From a virus, in IMG/VR virus record IMGVR_UViG_3300025872_002545, positions 1 through 30,926 of that record: a DNA stretch of 30,926 nt; one strand, written 5' to 3'. Shown here in pieces: positions 1 through 9,242 of this stretch. The position numbers and the translations under genes were made by a program. The notes beneath the pieces are model-generated. The model did no database searches. It was not told the DNA's origin and saw only the letters and a program-made list of their open reading frames with translations. Within the stretch, counting starts at the first letter, position 1. The number at the start of each line of letters is the position of its first letter.

Positions 1-83
1 ATTTCAACAGAAAGTTCATCATCGGTATCCCATCCAAGTTTTTCAAGGGCAAGAGCAAACTGCCCCAACATATTAGCACTCAT
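1..83 (-). CDS. Hypothetical protein, 5' part only (runs off window)
   Basis: The first 27 codons of a minus-strand gene whose remainder lies outside the window. The ATG shares its A with the TGA stop of the preceding 28-codon gene, so the two are translationally coupled and belong to the hli transcript. The visible N-terminus starts MSANMLGQFALALEKLGWD and is soluble in character, ending in an acidic stretch. I do not recognise the family. The reading frame is supported by the exact stop/start overlap rather than by homology. Confidence 0.55.
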   Translation of the reverse strand, partial: MSANMLGQFALALEKLGWDTDDELSVE

Positions 84-169
84 CAGTAAGTTTCTACGAC
101 CTTCTCAACAGCATAACTCAGGAGGACTAAAAAAGCAACTCCTGTAACGGTGAAGATTGTTTCAGTCAT
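83..169 (-). CDS. 28-residue single-pass membrane peptide
   Basis: A very short gene between hli and the edge gene. It starts at an ATG overlapping the hli TGA stop and ends in a TGA overlapping the next ATG. The product has a short polar N-terminus, one hydrophobic segment (about residues 7-20, core TVTGVAFLVLLSYAV) and a charged tail ending in Tyr. Its size and layout resemble the tiny photosystem and cytochrome b6f subunits of cyanobacteria, but I cannot match it to any of them by motif. Being locked between two coupled genes makes it a credible coding region. A thylakoid-membrane location is an inference from its linkage to hli. Confidence 0.55.
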   Translation of the reverse strand: MTETIFTVTGVAFLVLLSYAVEKVVETY

Positions 170-363
170 CAGAAGACACCGAAGAAGAAGTTGCCAGTGA
201 TAGCATAAGAAATAACACCAGCAACAAATCCCATCATAGCCCAACGGCCATTAGTTCTCTCCTTGACTTGGTTGGGGGTCAGCATTCCGTAGTTCTGATA
301 GTACATTACGGGTTCTTTTGCCCACATATTTTGTTGGCCGTACTCATTAGAAGTTACAGTCAT
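169..363 (-). CDS. hli: High-light-inducible protein (Hli/Scp family)
   Basis: A 64-residue single-helix member of the chlorophyll a/b-binding superfamily. The signature ERTNGRWAMMGFVAGV (residues 35-50) contains the Glu/Asn/Arg residues used in chlorophyll binding and runs into the only transmembrane helix. Hli proteins sit in thylakoid membranes, bind chlorophyll and carotenoid and protect photosystem II. Cyanophages commonly carry them to keep photosynthesis running during infection. The gene heads a coupled trio (hli, 28-residue peptide, edge gene). Directly upstream is a TTGACT-17 bp-TATAAT promoter that begins inside the terminator following pstS, which suggests early transcription by host RNA polymerase. 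Family assignment is very secure. Confidence 0.96.
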   Translation of the reverse strand: MTVTSNEYGQQNMWAKEPVMYYQNYGMLTPNQVKERTNGRWAMMGFVAGVISYAITGNFFFGVF

Positions 364-389
364 TTTCTTTTGTAACGATTTACAACAAT

Positions 390-418
390 ATTATATAGGA
401 ATTGTAAAGAAAAGTCAA
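390..418 (-). promoter_or_regulatory. Sigma70-type promoter for hli
   Basis: Reading the minus strand, -35 TTGACT (413-418) and -10 TATAAT (390-395) are separated by exactly 17 bp. The -35 box is formed from the 3' arm and first Us of the pstS terminator. The leader to the hli ATG is short and lacks a clear Shine-Dalgarno sequence. Confidence 0.85.
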
Positions 419-437
419 GACGGTTTCCCGTCCTGAC
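404..437 (-). terminator. Rho-independent terminator of pstS
   Basis: Minus-strand stem GTCAGGACGG / CCGTCTTGAC with a GAAA tetraloop and one G-U pair, followed by TTTTCTTT. It lies just after the pstS stop codon and overlaps the -35 of the hli promoter. Confidence 0.88.
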
Positions 438-450
438 TGTCAGAGTTTCA

Positions 451-1413
451 TCACTTACCGATGCGTTCAACAGCAAGTCGTGCTCGGTTGAGAACAGAAC
501 CACTCAGAGGAACATAACCCAAGTCATCGGCAATACCCTGTGCTTTACCACTCAGAGCATACTTCAGAGCAGCACGAATATCATCTGCCTTCTCACCGTT
601 ACCAGTGCGATATGCAAGAATCCAAGTCAGAGTAGAAATGGGATAAGCATTTGCACCAGAAGGATTGGGATTCTCACCAGCAAGGTTAGCATTTAGAGTA
701 ATGTTGTTTAGAGCAGCAGCACCAGTAGCAGCAGTAGGAAGAACAAACTTACCTGCCTTGTTTTGGATTGCTGCTGCTTGGAGTTTGTTTGCACGAACAA
801 ATCCAGTGTTTACATAACCGATAGAACCAGGAGTATTCTTGATGGTTCCAGCAACACCTTCGTTACCTTTACCACCAACACCAGTAGGCCACTTAACTGC
901 CTTTGCTACACCAGGACCCCAACCACCAAAGGCATCAAGAGAGTTGGTGAAGGCATAGGTAGTTCCAGAACCATCAGAACGATAAACAACACGAATAGGA
1001 CCAGCAGCACATCCAAGTGCTTTCCAATCCTTGATACGACCAGCAAAGACATCAACAGTTTGCTTCTGTGTGAGTTTCAGAGAACATCCAGGTTTGTTAT
1101 AAGCAACAGCAATCGTTCCACCCACCATTGGGATTTGAACGACGCCACGCTTCACTCTTGCTGCTTCTGCTGCGGTGATTGCTTCATCGGATGCTCCGAA
1201 GTCAACTGTTCCCGCAATGTATTGACGAACACCAGCACCAGAACCAACGGACTGATAATTAACCCTACTCCCAGAAGTTCGTGCATAATCTTGGAACCAT
1301 CGTTGATAAATCGGTGCAGGGAAAGTAGCACCAGCACCATTCAAAGCGGGTCCAGCAAATGCCGCAACAGGAGAGGCAACCAGACCAATAGCAATAAAGT
1401 TTTTGAGTTTCAT
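451..1413 (-). CDS. pstS: Periplasmic phosphate-binding protein PstS
   Basis: A 320-residue substrate-binding protein of the Pst phosphate ABC transporter. Residues 1-20 form a Sec signal peptide with a probable cleavage after AFA. Phosphate-binding elements typical of PstS follow in order: GAGATFP (26-32), GSGAG (57-61), SDEAI (75-79) and RSDGSGTT (145-152). The phage encodes no permease or ATPase here, so the product would feed the host PstCAB. Cyanophage pstS is a well-known auxiliary gene thought to sustain phosphate uptake during infection. The promoter region (1438-1482) carries a candidate Pho box. Length and motifs are complete, with no sign of decay. Confidence 0.97.
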   Translation of the reverse strand: MKLKNFIAIGLVASPVAAFAGPALNGAGATFPAPIYQRWFQDYARTSGSRVNYQSVGSGAGVRQYIAGTVDFGASDEAITAAEAARVKRGVVQIPMVGGTIAVAYNKPGCSLKLTQKQTVDVFAGRIKDWKALGCAAGPIRVVYRSDGSGTTYAFTNSLDAFGGWGPGVAKAVKWPTGVGGKGNEGVAGTIKNTPGSIGYVNTGFVRANKLQAAAIQNKAGKFVLPTAATGAAALNNITLNANLAGENPNPSGANAYPISTLTWILAYRTGNGEKADDIRAALKYALSGKAQGIADDLGYVPLSGSVLNRARLAVERIGK

Positions 1414-1437
1414 AAAAAGTGAATAACTACGTGACTA

Positions 1438-1466
1438 ATAATACTGGAACCAAATCTTAAAGTCCA
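1438..1466 (-). promoter_or_regulatory. pstS promoter
   Basis: -35 TGGACT (1461-1466) and -10 TATTAT (1438-1443) are separated by 17 bp on the minus strand. The -35 is weak (4 of 6 consensus bases) and is overlapped by the second Pho-box half-site, as expected for an activator-dependent class II promoter. Confidence 0.55.
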
Positions 1467-1479
1467 CTAAGATTTGGTT
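1448..1479 (-). terminator. Inverted repeat after ahcY, possible terminator
   Basis: Perfect 12-bp arms (AACCAAATCTTA / TAAGATTTGGTT) with an 8-nt loop lie just downstream of the S-adenosylhomocysteine hydrolase stop. No run of Us follows, so intrinsic termination is uncertain. It may instead stabilise the 3' end or act as an operator. Confidence 0.5.
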
Positions 1480-1482
1480 AAG
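1464..1482 (-). promoter_or_regulatory. Candidate Pho box (PhoB-type operator) upstream of pstS
   Basis: On the minus strand, CTTAACCA (1475-1482) is followed after 3 bp by CTTAGTGG (1464-1471). The first is a perfect match to the cyanobacterial Pho-box repeat PyTTAAPyPy(T/A), and the 8+3 spacing is the known 11-bp period. The second repeat is imperfect. Its position over the -35 of pstS supports phosphate-starvation control by the host regulator. The site lies within the inverted repeat 1448-1479, so it could partly be a hairpin by-product. Confidence 0.5.
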
Positions 1483-1484
1483 GT

Positions 1485-2807
<1,323 letters not shown>

Positions 2808-2821
2808 CTATGAGTGTTTTA

Positions 2822-4294
2822 TCAGAAAGTGAACTTGGTCTGGATTACACCACCCCACTTATCAGAGTCCTGATAACGCTGATTGTTATCAACGTAGAAC
2901 AGAGCAGGAGTGATGCTGATGTTGTCCGACACTTGGAACTTGTAGAAGATTTCAACAAGAGTAGCGTCATCTACACCTTTGGTATCAGCAGTAGGTGCTT
3001 GACCCACAGCAACACCAGCAGAGTTGCCCTTCAGGAAGACATCGCTCCACTGAAGACCAGCCATCCAGGACTGACTATCGGTTGCATCGGTGACACCAGT
3101 GGTGCCGTTAACCCAGTTGTAACCATAACCAGCACTGATTGAAGGAATCCAACCAGATTGTTCGGGCTGCCAGTAAGCGTTGACCGCAAGACCATTAGAG
3201 GTCTGACCGTCTACAAGAGTACCAGTAGCGCCCAGGAGACCGTTGTAGGAACGAGGACGTGTGCCTTCAGTACCATAACGGTATCCAACACCAACACCCC
3301 AGTTCTTACCACGATAACCGACTTGACCCAGCAGGTTCAGGGCACCATCTTCATTGAAGACGCCAGTAGAAGAGTTATCGCCATCCTGAGCAACATAGTT
3401 CAGACCAGCAACAAATCCACCGTTACCAGCATACTGGATACCAAAACCAGCACCAGTTGCCTTATTATAAACACCAGGAGTACCAGCAGTAGCAAAGAAA
3501 TCAAGGATTTCCGACTTATAAGCAGAAGGAACCCAAGCGATTTCAGTGTTACGGACCTTAGCACCAGCGGTGATGGTGGTAGTGTCGTTAAACACAGGGA
3601 ACTGATAGTACAGACGATCAATAACTACGTTATCGCCAACTTCGCTAGAAGTGTTGTCTGCCTTGTCCAGTTTAAACAGAGAACCCGACGAAGCGAAGGG
3701 ATCGGTGCTGAAGTTAGAAGAACGCAGACGAGTACGGAGCAGGTCCTTACCAGTGAACGAGGTGTCAAAGTTCAAACGGACATCATAATTAAATGCAGTG
3801 TCGCCAACGTTTCCACCGTCATTAGTTTCAAGTCCAGGAACTCCACCCAGAACAAAGATAGCCTCACCACGAAGTTTAGTAGTAGTGGAGAACTGAGTTG
3901 CCTCCAGTTGTCCAACTTGAGCTTCCAGTTTATCTACACGACCACGGATAACTGCCAGTTCAGCAGCAAATTCAGTTTGAAGACGCTTCAGTTCATCGGT
4001 AACTTCAGTCACACGATCCAGGCAAGCATTCAGAAGAGCAGCTGCCTCATAACGGGTCATTGACTGACCACCACCATAGGTGCCGTTAGGATAACCAGCA
4101 ACACAACCATAACGCTCTACAAGGTTGTTGAGTGCCTGATATGCCCAATCGGTAGGACGGACATCAGAGAACTGAGTAATGCTGGTAACTTGAGATTCCA
4201 CATAAGGTCCATATTGACCAAAAGGTTCTGCGAACGCAGCACCAGCGACAAGTGGAGTTGCAGCAAGAGTTGCTGCGAAAGCGGATTTAAACAT
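2822..4294 (-). CDS. SLH-domain OprB-type outer-membrane porin
   Basis: A 490-residue outer-membrane protein. Residues 1-22 are a signal peptide (cleavage after AFA). An SLH domain follows at about 37-92 (ITQFSDVRPTDWAYQALNNL through MTRYEAAALLNACLDRV), then a coiled coil at about 95-135, then a beta-barrel of carbohydrate-selective porin type to the C-terminus, which ends with the aromatic beta-signal residue Phe. This is the architecture of the major cyanobacterial outer-membrane porins, where the SLH domain tethers the protein to pyruvylated peptidoglycan-linked polymer. The gene has its own sigma70 promoter, a good AGAGG ribosome site 6 nt before ATG and its own terminator. It is more GC-rich than the glycan genes beside it, consistent with acquisition from a host. 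Substrate is unknown; solute or phosphate import or receptor masking are possible. Confidence 0.92.
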   Translation of the reverse strand: MFKSAFAATLAATPLVAGAAFAEPFGQYGPYVESQVTSITQFSDVRPTDWAYQALNNLVERYGCVAGYPNGTYGGGQSMTRYEAAALLNACLDRVTEVTDELKRLQTEFAAELAVIRGRVDKLEAQVGQLEATQFSTTTKLRGEAIFVLGGVPGLETNDGGNVGDTAFNYDVRLNFDTSFTGKDLLRTRLRSSNFSTDPFASSGSLFKLDKADNTSSEVGDNVVIDRLYYQFPVFNDTTTITAGAKVRNTEIAWVPSAYKSEILDFFATAGTPGVYNKATGAGFGIQYAGNGGFVAGLNYVAQDGDNSSTGVFNEDGALNLLGQVGYRGKNWGVGVGYRYGTEGTRPRSYNGLLGATGTLVDGQTSNGLAVNAYWQPEQSGWIPSISAGYGYNWVNGTTGVTDATDSQSWMAGLQWSDVFLKGNSAGVAVGQAPTADTKGVDDATLVEIFYKFQVSDNISITPALFYVDNNQRYQDSDKWGGVIQTKFTF

Positions 4295-4403
4295 AAGTAC
4301 CTCTATATTTTCTCGCAGAGTTTACCTGCGGATGTAAGGAGTTTCGACATAACTCCGTTTATTCAGTGAGTCAACAAGTAATTGAGGTTTCGTCACCAGA
4401 ACG

Positions 4404-4437
4404 TATTTATCTTAACACTCCATTGGGAGGATGTCAA
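4404..4437 (-). promoter_or_regulatory. Porin promoter, sigma70-type with overlapping late-like octamer
   Basis: -35 TTGACA (4432-4437) and -10 TAAGAT (4409-4414) are 17 bp apart. The -35 contains the TGA stop codon of the upstream glycosyltransferase (4434-4436). Overlapping the -10 is GATAAATA (4404-4411), a 7 of 8 match to the T4 late promoter TATAAATA, so the gene might be read both early and late. The leader to ATG is about 110 nt. Confidence 0.82.
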
Positions 4438-5234
4438 GGATTTTCTTGATGTGCCGCTGAGTTTTCTGTTATACGTCCAAGATATGGATCATAATTCATG
4501 TACTCTCTAATATTAACCTGTGCTCCTGTCTGTTGCCACCAATTTAATAAAGCATCGTGCGGTGCTTTATGGAATACATCAAGATGATCAGTATGAATAG
4601 CAGATCCCATTTCTAAATTATAAAGAAATAATGGAATTGTATATGTCTTTCCAGTTTCTAGAATAGTATCTTCAGAAACTGCTCTTGGTTTTACTCCATT
4701 ATCCAATTTATACTTATCTCCGCGAATATGATTCTTCATAAGTTTGGAGGCATGATGTCTAGTAATTAGATAAATTGCCGCAGAAAAATCATTAATAAAT
4801 TTTAAATGCAATTTGACATGAATATCTCCGGTACAAATTGTTGTTAATTGCACACAATCCCAATCATAAGGAATAAGTGAGAAAAATTCTGTCCAGGTAA
4901 AATTCCAATACCTAGCAATATCTAAATTTACATCGTCCTCTAAAATTAAACAATAGTCATCATCTGTATTTTCATAAAAATGTCTGATTGCCTTAAGGTG
5001 TGACATACAGCACCCCAATTCATTTTGAGTTATATTATCAGGTATTCTACCCTTTAAATGAGAGGAAACATCATCAACTCTACCATCATAACCAGAAATA
5101 CGTGTGTGATTTTCTATCTCCCAATACTTAAATTGGGTTTCCATATATTCGCGGCGATGAGTATCTGCATCAAGATTAATCCAATAAATGTTTGGAATAC
5201 CTTTAAGTTTGTATACAGATTTATTTTTATCCAT
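4434..5234 (-). CDS. GT25-family (LPS-type) glycosyltransferase
   Basis: A 266-residue protein with the GT25 layout: WINLDADTHRREYME at residues 18-32 for nucleotide-sugar binding, ELGCCMSHLKAIRHF at 72-86, and the metal-binding acidic motif LILEDDV at 96-102. The segment FSAAIYLITRHHASKL (150-165) matches the later conserved GT25 block. Family members add galactose or related sugars to lipooligosaccharide or to proteins; the sugar here cannot be predicted. It is the last gene of the glycan cluster. Its stop codon lies inside the porin -35 box, with no terminator between the two. Confidence 0.88.
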   Translation of the reverse strand: MDKNKSVYKLKGIPNIYWINLDADTHRREYMETQFKYWEIENHTRISGYDGRVDDVSSHLKGRIPDNITQNELGCCMSHLKAIRHFYENTDDDYCLILEDDVNLDIARYWNFTWTEFFSLIPYDWDCVQLTTICTGDIHVKLHLKFINDFSAAIYLITRHHASKLMKNHIRGDKYKLDNGVKPRAVSEDTILETGKTYTIPLFLYNLEMGSAIHTDHLDVFHKAPHDALLNWWQQTGAQVNIREYMNYDPYLGRITENSAAHQENP

Positions 5235-5239
5235 TTTTA

Positions 5240-6103
5240 TTAAATTCTAATCCAATTTGAAGGAACTAAATCTTTCGTATTATGCTGGGAATATGCAGGT
5301 CCAAACCACAATTGAGGTGCAACAACAATTTTATTTGGATTTTTTTGTAGCCATGCTCCCCACCAAGAAAGAGAACTGTTTGCAATTATAGCATGAGAAC
5401 ATAATGACATCAAACATAGATCAACATAAGGAACTAAAGCACCATCATCATACTTATCTTCTGGTTCAGAAAACATAAATCTATCATCACTAAAAAATTC
5501 TTGTTCTTTGACCCATTCAATAGAATCGGAAAAAACCAAAATAGGAATATTGTCAGGAATATGCTTTATTGCCCTCTCATAATATTCCAGAGGTTGAACC
5601 GGATGTTGATCGGAACAATTTACATATGCCCACTTAAAACCTCTTTTATCTACAAGATTTGGATCTCCTCGTCTAACGTGCAAAAAAGCAACTTCCTGTT
5701 CTCCAAACTGAGACATAAATTCTTTACAAGGATTCAACCACTCATCCTTAAAAGTATAATCTTCTCTTATTTCATCTTCAACATGCTTGAAGTATTTTTC
5801 AGTTTGAAAAAATCCACACAAACTCACATGATCTGGGCATAAATTAAAAAGATCTTCGTCAAAATGAAAATGTTTTTCCTGGACCACTGGTGCATTTCCA
5901 TTGTTCAAAAATTGCACTGAGTCAACATTTTTCATATGAAAAGCTTCAAATAAACCATAATTATCAATTTGAAAATCTGGTCTGTTATCAGGAGGGATGC
6001 AATAATTTGTCCCTATTTTTCTAGCAATTCCTTTTATAGCAGCATGTTGGAACATTTGATTTCCCAAACGTCCCATTGTTGCTATATGATTAAACCCAAG
6101 CAT
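5240..6103 (-). CDS. GT11-family alpha-1,2-fucosyltransferase-like enzyme (copy 1)
   Basis: A 287-residue GT11 enzyme. The three family motifs are present: GRLGNQMFQ (11-19), HVRRGD (142-147) and NSSLSWWGAW (242-251), plus FSDS at 191-194. GT11 enzymes transfer L-fucose from GDP-L-fucose. No GDP-fucose synthesis genes (GMD, GMER) are in the window, but a GDP-mannose 3,5-epimerase is, so GDP-L-galactose is an alternative donor. It overlaps the upstream epimerase by 14 nt. A second, clearly related copy lies at 7740-8582, so the pair is either an old duplication or two linkage-specific enzymes. Confidence 0.92.
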   Translation of the reverse strand: MLGFNHIATMGRLGNQMFQHAAIKGIARKIGTNYCIPPDNRPDFQIDNYGLFEAFHMKNVDSVQFLNNGNAPVVQEKHFHFDEDLFNLCPDHVSLCGFFQTEKYFKHVEDEIREDYTFKDEWLNPCKEFMSQFGEQEVAFLHVRRGDPNLVDKRGFKWAYVNCSDQHPVQPLEYYERAIKHIPDNIPILVFSDSIEWVKEQEFFSDDRFMFSEPEDKYDDGALVPYVDLCLMSLCSHAIIANSSLSWWGAWLQKNPNKIVVAPQLWFGPAYSQHNTKDLVPSNWIRI

Positions 6104-6941
6104 TCTTCATTTCCTCAAATACATTTTGAATTCCCTGCTGTATAGTAGTTTTTGGTAACCACCATTTAGTAATATATGTGTCTGGTTTGTTTCTCTTATC
6201 CATTTGAACACTATCTTTCTCTAAAGAAGGTTTAGTTATAACGTTATATTTACCAATCAAATTGAATTGACCAACAATCATATTAGCAATATCAATAATT
6301 CTTGTAGAATTAAAACTGGTTATATGGAGATTATCTTCACATGTGAAATCAGAATAATTATTCATTATAATCTCTAATGCTTCACAGCAATCTTCAGCAT
6401 ATAAAAACTCTCTTTCTTCCTGACCATCAGTAAGCATATCAATTATACCCGTCTCAAATCCCTTTCTAATAAAATCAGTAATTACGTGGGACTTTTCATG
6501 ATCTTTTTCTACTCCATAAACATTCCAAAACTTAACAATAAGACCATTTAGAGATTTTGTATAAAGTTCTCCAACATTTTTAAGAACTCCATATGGAGAA
6601 TAACTCATATTACTCATCTGAGATGATGCAAAAACAAATCTCTTATTATATTTTTGAAGGAGACCAAAAGCATTGGTCATCAAGCGAGTATTGTTATTGA
6701 TGAACTGAAATGTATGCTGATATTTTTTAAGATAACGAGAACCTCCAACATCAAATGCTAAGAAAAATACAAAATCAGAATCTTCAATTCTCTCTTCTAA
6801 TAGAGAATTAGGAATAAGGGTCATATCTTCATGTGGATTGTTTATGATATCAAATTCATAAACATAATGTCCCCTTTGACGCATATAATCTGTAAGATAG
6901 GCACCAATTTGCCCACTAGATCCTAAAATAGTAATTTTCAT
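6090..6941 (-). CDS. NAD(P)-dependent sugar epimerase/dehydratase (extended SDR)
   Basis: A 283-residue short-chain dehydrogenase of the nucleotide-sugar epimerase type. It has the N-terminal GSSGQIG dinucleotide loop (7-13), the catalytic Ser region FASSQMS (104-110) and Tyr117-x3-Lys121 in YGVLK. The C-terminal half carries the usual KPDTYITKWW-type NDP-sugar region. Specificity cannot be read from the sequence: 4-epimerase, 4,6-dehydratase and 4-reductase are all possible. It overlaps its neighbours by 4 and 14 nt. Confidence 0.85.
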   Translation of the reverse strand: MKITILGSSGQIGAYLTDYMRQRGHYVYEFDIINNPHEDMTLIPNSLLEERIEDSDFVFFLAFDVGGSRYLKKYQHTFQFINNNTRLMTNAFGLLQKYNKRFVFASSQMSNMSYSPYGVLKNVGELYTKSLNGLIVKFWNVYGVEKDHEKSHVITDFIRKGFETGIIDMLTDGQEEREFLYAEDCCEALEIIMNNYSDFTCEDNLHITSFNSTRIIDIANMIVGQFNLIGKYNVITKPSLEKDSVQMDKRNKPDTYITKWWLPKTTIQQGIQNVFEEMKNAWV

Positions 6942-7747
6942 TTGTTTAATTCACTCATTCTTTTTTTGAAGTATTCTTGGTTGGTATAATAATCCATCAA
7001 TTGTTTTTTATCAAATATTTTTATTTTATTCCACAACTGATAGTTATTGTTAAAATTTGGGTTACTAAACCAAGAATTATGAGTTCTTGAATGTTCTAAG
7101 TGATAAACATAGTTATCAATTCTCCCAATACGGTTTCCCAGAACAGACATACGATAATAAAATTCATCATCTTCACATCCCCAAGAAACAAAATTTTCAT
7201 TCATCATATAAGAATCAATATATTTTTTTCTGTTCACAAACTGAGTCCAACCAATTGTAGAATTAGAAAGAGATTTATTTTCATCCAAAATAGAAAGATC
7301 TAGAGTGTTAACAAATTTTTTATAAATTTCATCATTATAAGTTGCTTTCCATTGATATACTCCACATCCATATGGATAAACCACATCTAATCTATCACTA
7401 TTAATGAGATCATATGCTTGATAATAAGAATCTATGGGAAGAATGCAATCTGCATCATAATTTGCAACGACTTTTGTATTTGATGTAACAATAAGATCAT
7501 TTAAAACCTTACTCTTACAGAATAAAGGTTCTTTAGATTCCTCAAATAAGTAGATAAGATTTGAAGTGTCTACATATTTTTTAATTTCGGGAACTGCTTT
7601 ATATTCAAAAGTTGGATGAAGTGAAACTTCTTTTACCAATACTTTTGACGGAATATGTTTAAGTAAGTAAGAAACAGAAGAAATAATATTTCTCAATCTA
7701 TCTTCGGTTTCTATCCTAATAGGAATAAGAAATGTTAAATCATACAT
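6938..7747 (-). CDS. GT-A glycosyltransferase, GT2/GT7-like
   Basis: A 269-residue inverting GT-A enzyme. FLIPIRIETEDRLRNI at the N-terminus is the nucleotide-binding start of GT2-like enzymes, the DAD metal motif is at 98-100, and WGCEDDEF (189-196) resembles the catalytic WGxEDDD of beta-1,4-galactosyltransferases (GT7) and the C-terminal domain of chondroitin-type polymerases. His217 and His223 lie where a metal-ligand His is expected. Galactose or N-acetylhexosamine transfer is plausible but unproven. It lies between the two GT11 genes and overlaps each side by 4-8 nt. Confidence 0.85.
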   Translation of the reverse strand: MYDLTFLIPIRIETEDRLRNIISSVSYLLKHIPSKVLVKEVSLHPTFEYKAVPEIKKYVDTSNLIYLFEESKEPLFCKSKVLNDLIVTSNTKVVANYDADCILPIDSYYQAYDLINSDRLDVVYPYGCGVYQWKATYNDEIYKKFVNTLDLSILDENKSLSNSTIGWTQFVNRKKYIDSYMMNENFVSWGCEDDEFYYRMSVLGNRIGRIDNYVYHLEHSRTHNSWFSNPNFNNNYQLWNKIKIFDKKQLMDYYTNQEYFKKRMSELNK

Positions 7748-8582
7748 CGTTAATTATCCACCTACTTGGTATTAAATCTTCCATATTAAAGTGACTATAT
7801 TTTTTACCAAACCAAGGATTAGGAGCAACGATTGGTTGAGTAGGATTTTTAATTAACCAAGCTCCCCACCAACTCATTGAACTATTGGCAATTATTCCTC
7901 CACTACACATAGACATCATACAAAGATCGTAGTATGGAATGAAAGATTTCACCCTCCCATCATTTGTCTCGGATAAATGATTATAAATTGGATTTTCTGT
8001 AGGTATTAAAAATCTATCATCTCTAAAATTTTCACGACACCAATCAAGATCATCTGAAAATACGAGAACTGGAGAATCCTTATCAAATAATTCTAATGAT
8101 TTTTCATAATAAGATAATGGACATACGGGATGATAGTCAGGTTGATTGACATAATCACCTCTTCTTATATGAACAAAAATAGGATTTTTTAATTCACCTA
8201 TAACTTCCAAACAAGGATCAGCAATTTCTTTTTTAAATGCAAAATCTTTACGAATTAAATCTGAAATATTTTCAAAATATTTCTCACTCTGAAAATAGTC
8301 GTGGAGATTAACATTATCAGGACAGTTATCAAAAAATTCCTTACTAAAATGAAAACAACCGGTTTGTACTGATTGTCCGTCTATAAATCCAAAATTTTGT
8401 TCGGTTACTCCGATCATTTCAAAACAATCAAATAATCCATAATTGCCAGTTCCATAACTTTTTGGTTCCGGTATTAACCACTGATATTTTTTATTATCAG
8501 CGATTCCGCGAAGAGCAGCATATTGGAACATTTGATTACCAAGCCTTCCATTGGATCCCAATCTATTATATCCAATTGCCAT
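7740..8582 (-). CDS. GT11-family alpha-1,2-fucosyltransferase-like enzyme (copy 2)
   Basis: A 280-residue paralogue of the enzyme at 5240-6103, with NGRLGNQMFQ (11-20), HIRRGDYV (138-145), FSDDLDW (175-181) and NSSMSWWGAW (233-242). It differs from copy 1 in acceptor-side loops, so the two probably act on different acceptors. The stop overlaps the next gene and the ATG shares a base with the stop of the upstream cupin gene. As for copy 1, GDP-L-fucose is the family donor and GDP-L-galactose is a possible one here. Confidence 0.92.
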   Translation of the reverse strand: MAIGYNRLGSNGRLGNQMFQYAALRGIADNKKYQWLIPEPKSYGTGNYGLFDCFEMIGVTEQNFGFIDGQSVQTGCFHFSKEFFDNCPDNVNLHDYFQSEKYFENISDLIRKDFAFKKEIADPCLEVIGELKNPIFVHIRRGDYVNQPDYHPVCPLSYYEKSLELFDKDSPVLVFSDDLDWCRENFRDDRFLIPTENPIYNHLSETNDGRVKSFIPYYDLCMMSMCSGGIIANSSMSWWGAWLIKNPTQPIVAPNPWFGKKYSHFNMEDLIPSRWIINDV

Positions 8583-8938
8583 TAGTCACCAACCTCAATT
8601 CTATAACTATCTTCATCAAAATGTTGAGTGGAAAATTCAAATAGTTCAGTATCTTCAATTGCGATCATTTGATGCCGCAATCCACGATAAACATGAAAAT
8701 TATCTCCCCTACATAATACTACAATTTTTGCATTTTCAATATTATCATCATCAGAATATTTTACTGCAATTTTTCCACTTTGAACGTAAAAAACTTCATC
8801 TTTAAGTTTATGAAAATGCCAAGAACACTTTTTATCTTTAGCAATAAAAAGAAGTTTTCCGCAATATTCTTCACAATTAACAATCCACTTTTCAAATCCC
8901 CATCCTTTGGAGACAAATTTAATTTCCGAAGAAGTCAT
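8582..8938 (-). CDS. Cupin-fold protein, phosphomannose-isomerase-like
   Basis: A 118-residue single-domain cupin. The metal-binding motif is HFHKLKDEVFYVQSGK (41-56; His41, His43, Glu48), with further His82 and His89 in the second cupin motif. The start KGWGFEKW is like the KPWGxE opening of type II mannose-6-phosphate isomerase domains. Such short cupins in LPS clusters act as sugar isomerases or epimerases, or are of unknown role. It overlaps the downstream HAD gene by 20 nt of the shared cluster transcript. Confidence 0.8.
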   Translation of the reverse strand: MTSSEIKFVSKGWGFEKWIVNCEEYCGKLLFIAKDKKCSWHFHKLKDEVFYVQSGKIAVKYSDDDNIENAKIVVLCRGDNFHVYRGLRHQMIAIEDTELFEFSTQHFDEDSYRIEVGD

Positions 8939-9242
8939 TTGAATTAATACCCTTATCGTCTATGTAATAGTCACCAGAAGGTTTACCTAACATAAGTTTA
9001 GTATATTTACATCCCCACTTTTCTAATTGATCTGCAGTAAAATTATAAAAATCTTGTTCTGCTAGATCTGAATTATCATTGTACCGACCCATACCTCTGG
9101 CTGTTAGATATACGATTATGTGTCCTTCATCGTATAATTTATTTATTTTACCAATTCTGTCAGAGATTGGAATAGCATCTTCATATTTTCCATTAGAAAC
9201 TGAACTGCAAATAGTTCCATCAATATCTACAATGTATTTCAT
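8919..9242 (-). CDS. Minimal HAD-superfamily phosphatase (copy 1)
   Basis: A 107-residue HAD-fold protein without a cap domain. Motif I is DIDGT (6-10, nucleophile Asp6 and acid Asp8), motif II is the Thr of LTARG (46-50), Lys87 is motif III, and IDDKG (94-98) is motif IV. Small capless HADs of this kind occur in capsule and LPS clusters, where they dephosphorylate sugar phosphates. A closely similar gene lies at 10548-10859. Its size is far below that of GmhB (about 190 residues), so I do not assign it to the heptose pathway. Confidence 0.85.
   Translation of the reverse strand: MKYIVDIDGTICSSVSNGKYEDAIPISDRIGKINKLYDEGHIIVYLTARGMGRYNDNSDLAEQDFYNFTADQLEKWGCKYTKLMLGKPSGDYYIDDKGINSNDFFGN

Noticed and set aside
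763-1422. 219-residue plus-strand open frame antisense to pstS
   Set aside because: Shadow of pstS, Ser/Thr/Asn-rich low-complexity translation and no ribosome site.
3158-4063. 301-residue plus-strand open frame antisense to the porin gene
   Set aside because: It lies wholly inside a gene with clear signal peptide, SLH and barrel features and has no promoter or protein motifs of its own; it is a shadow of the porin codon pattern.
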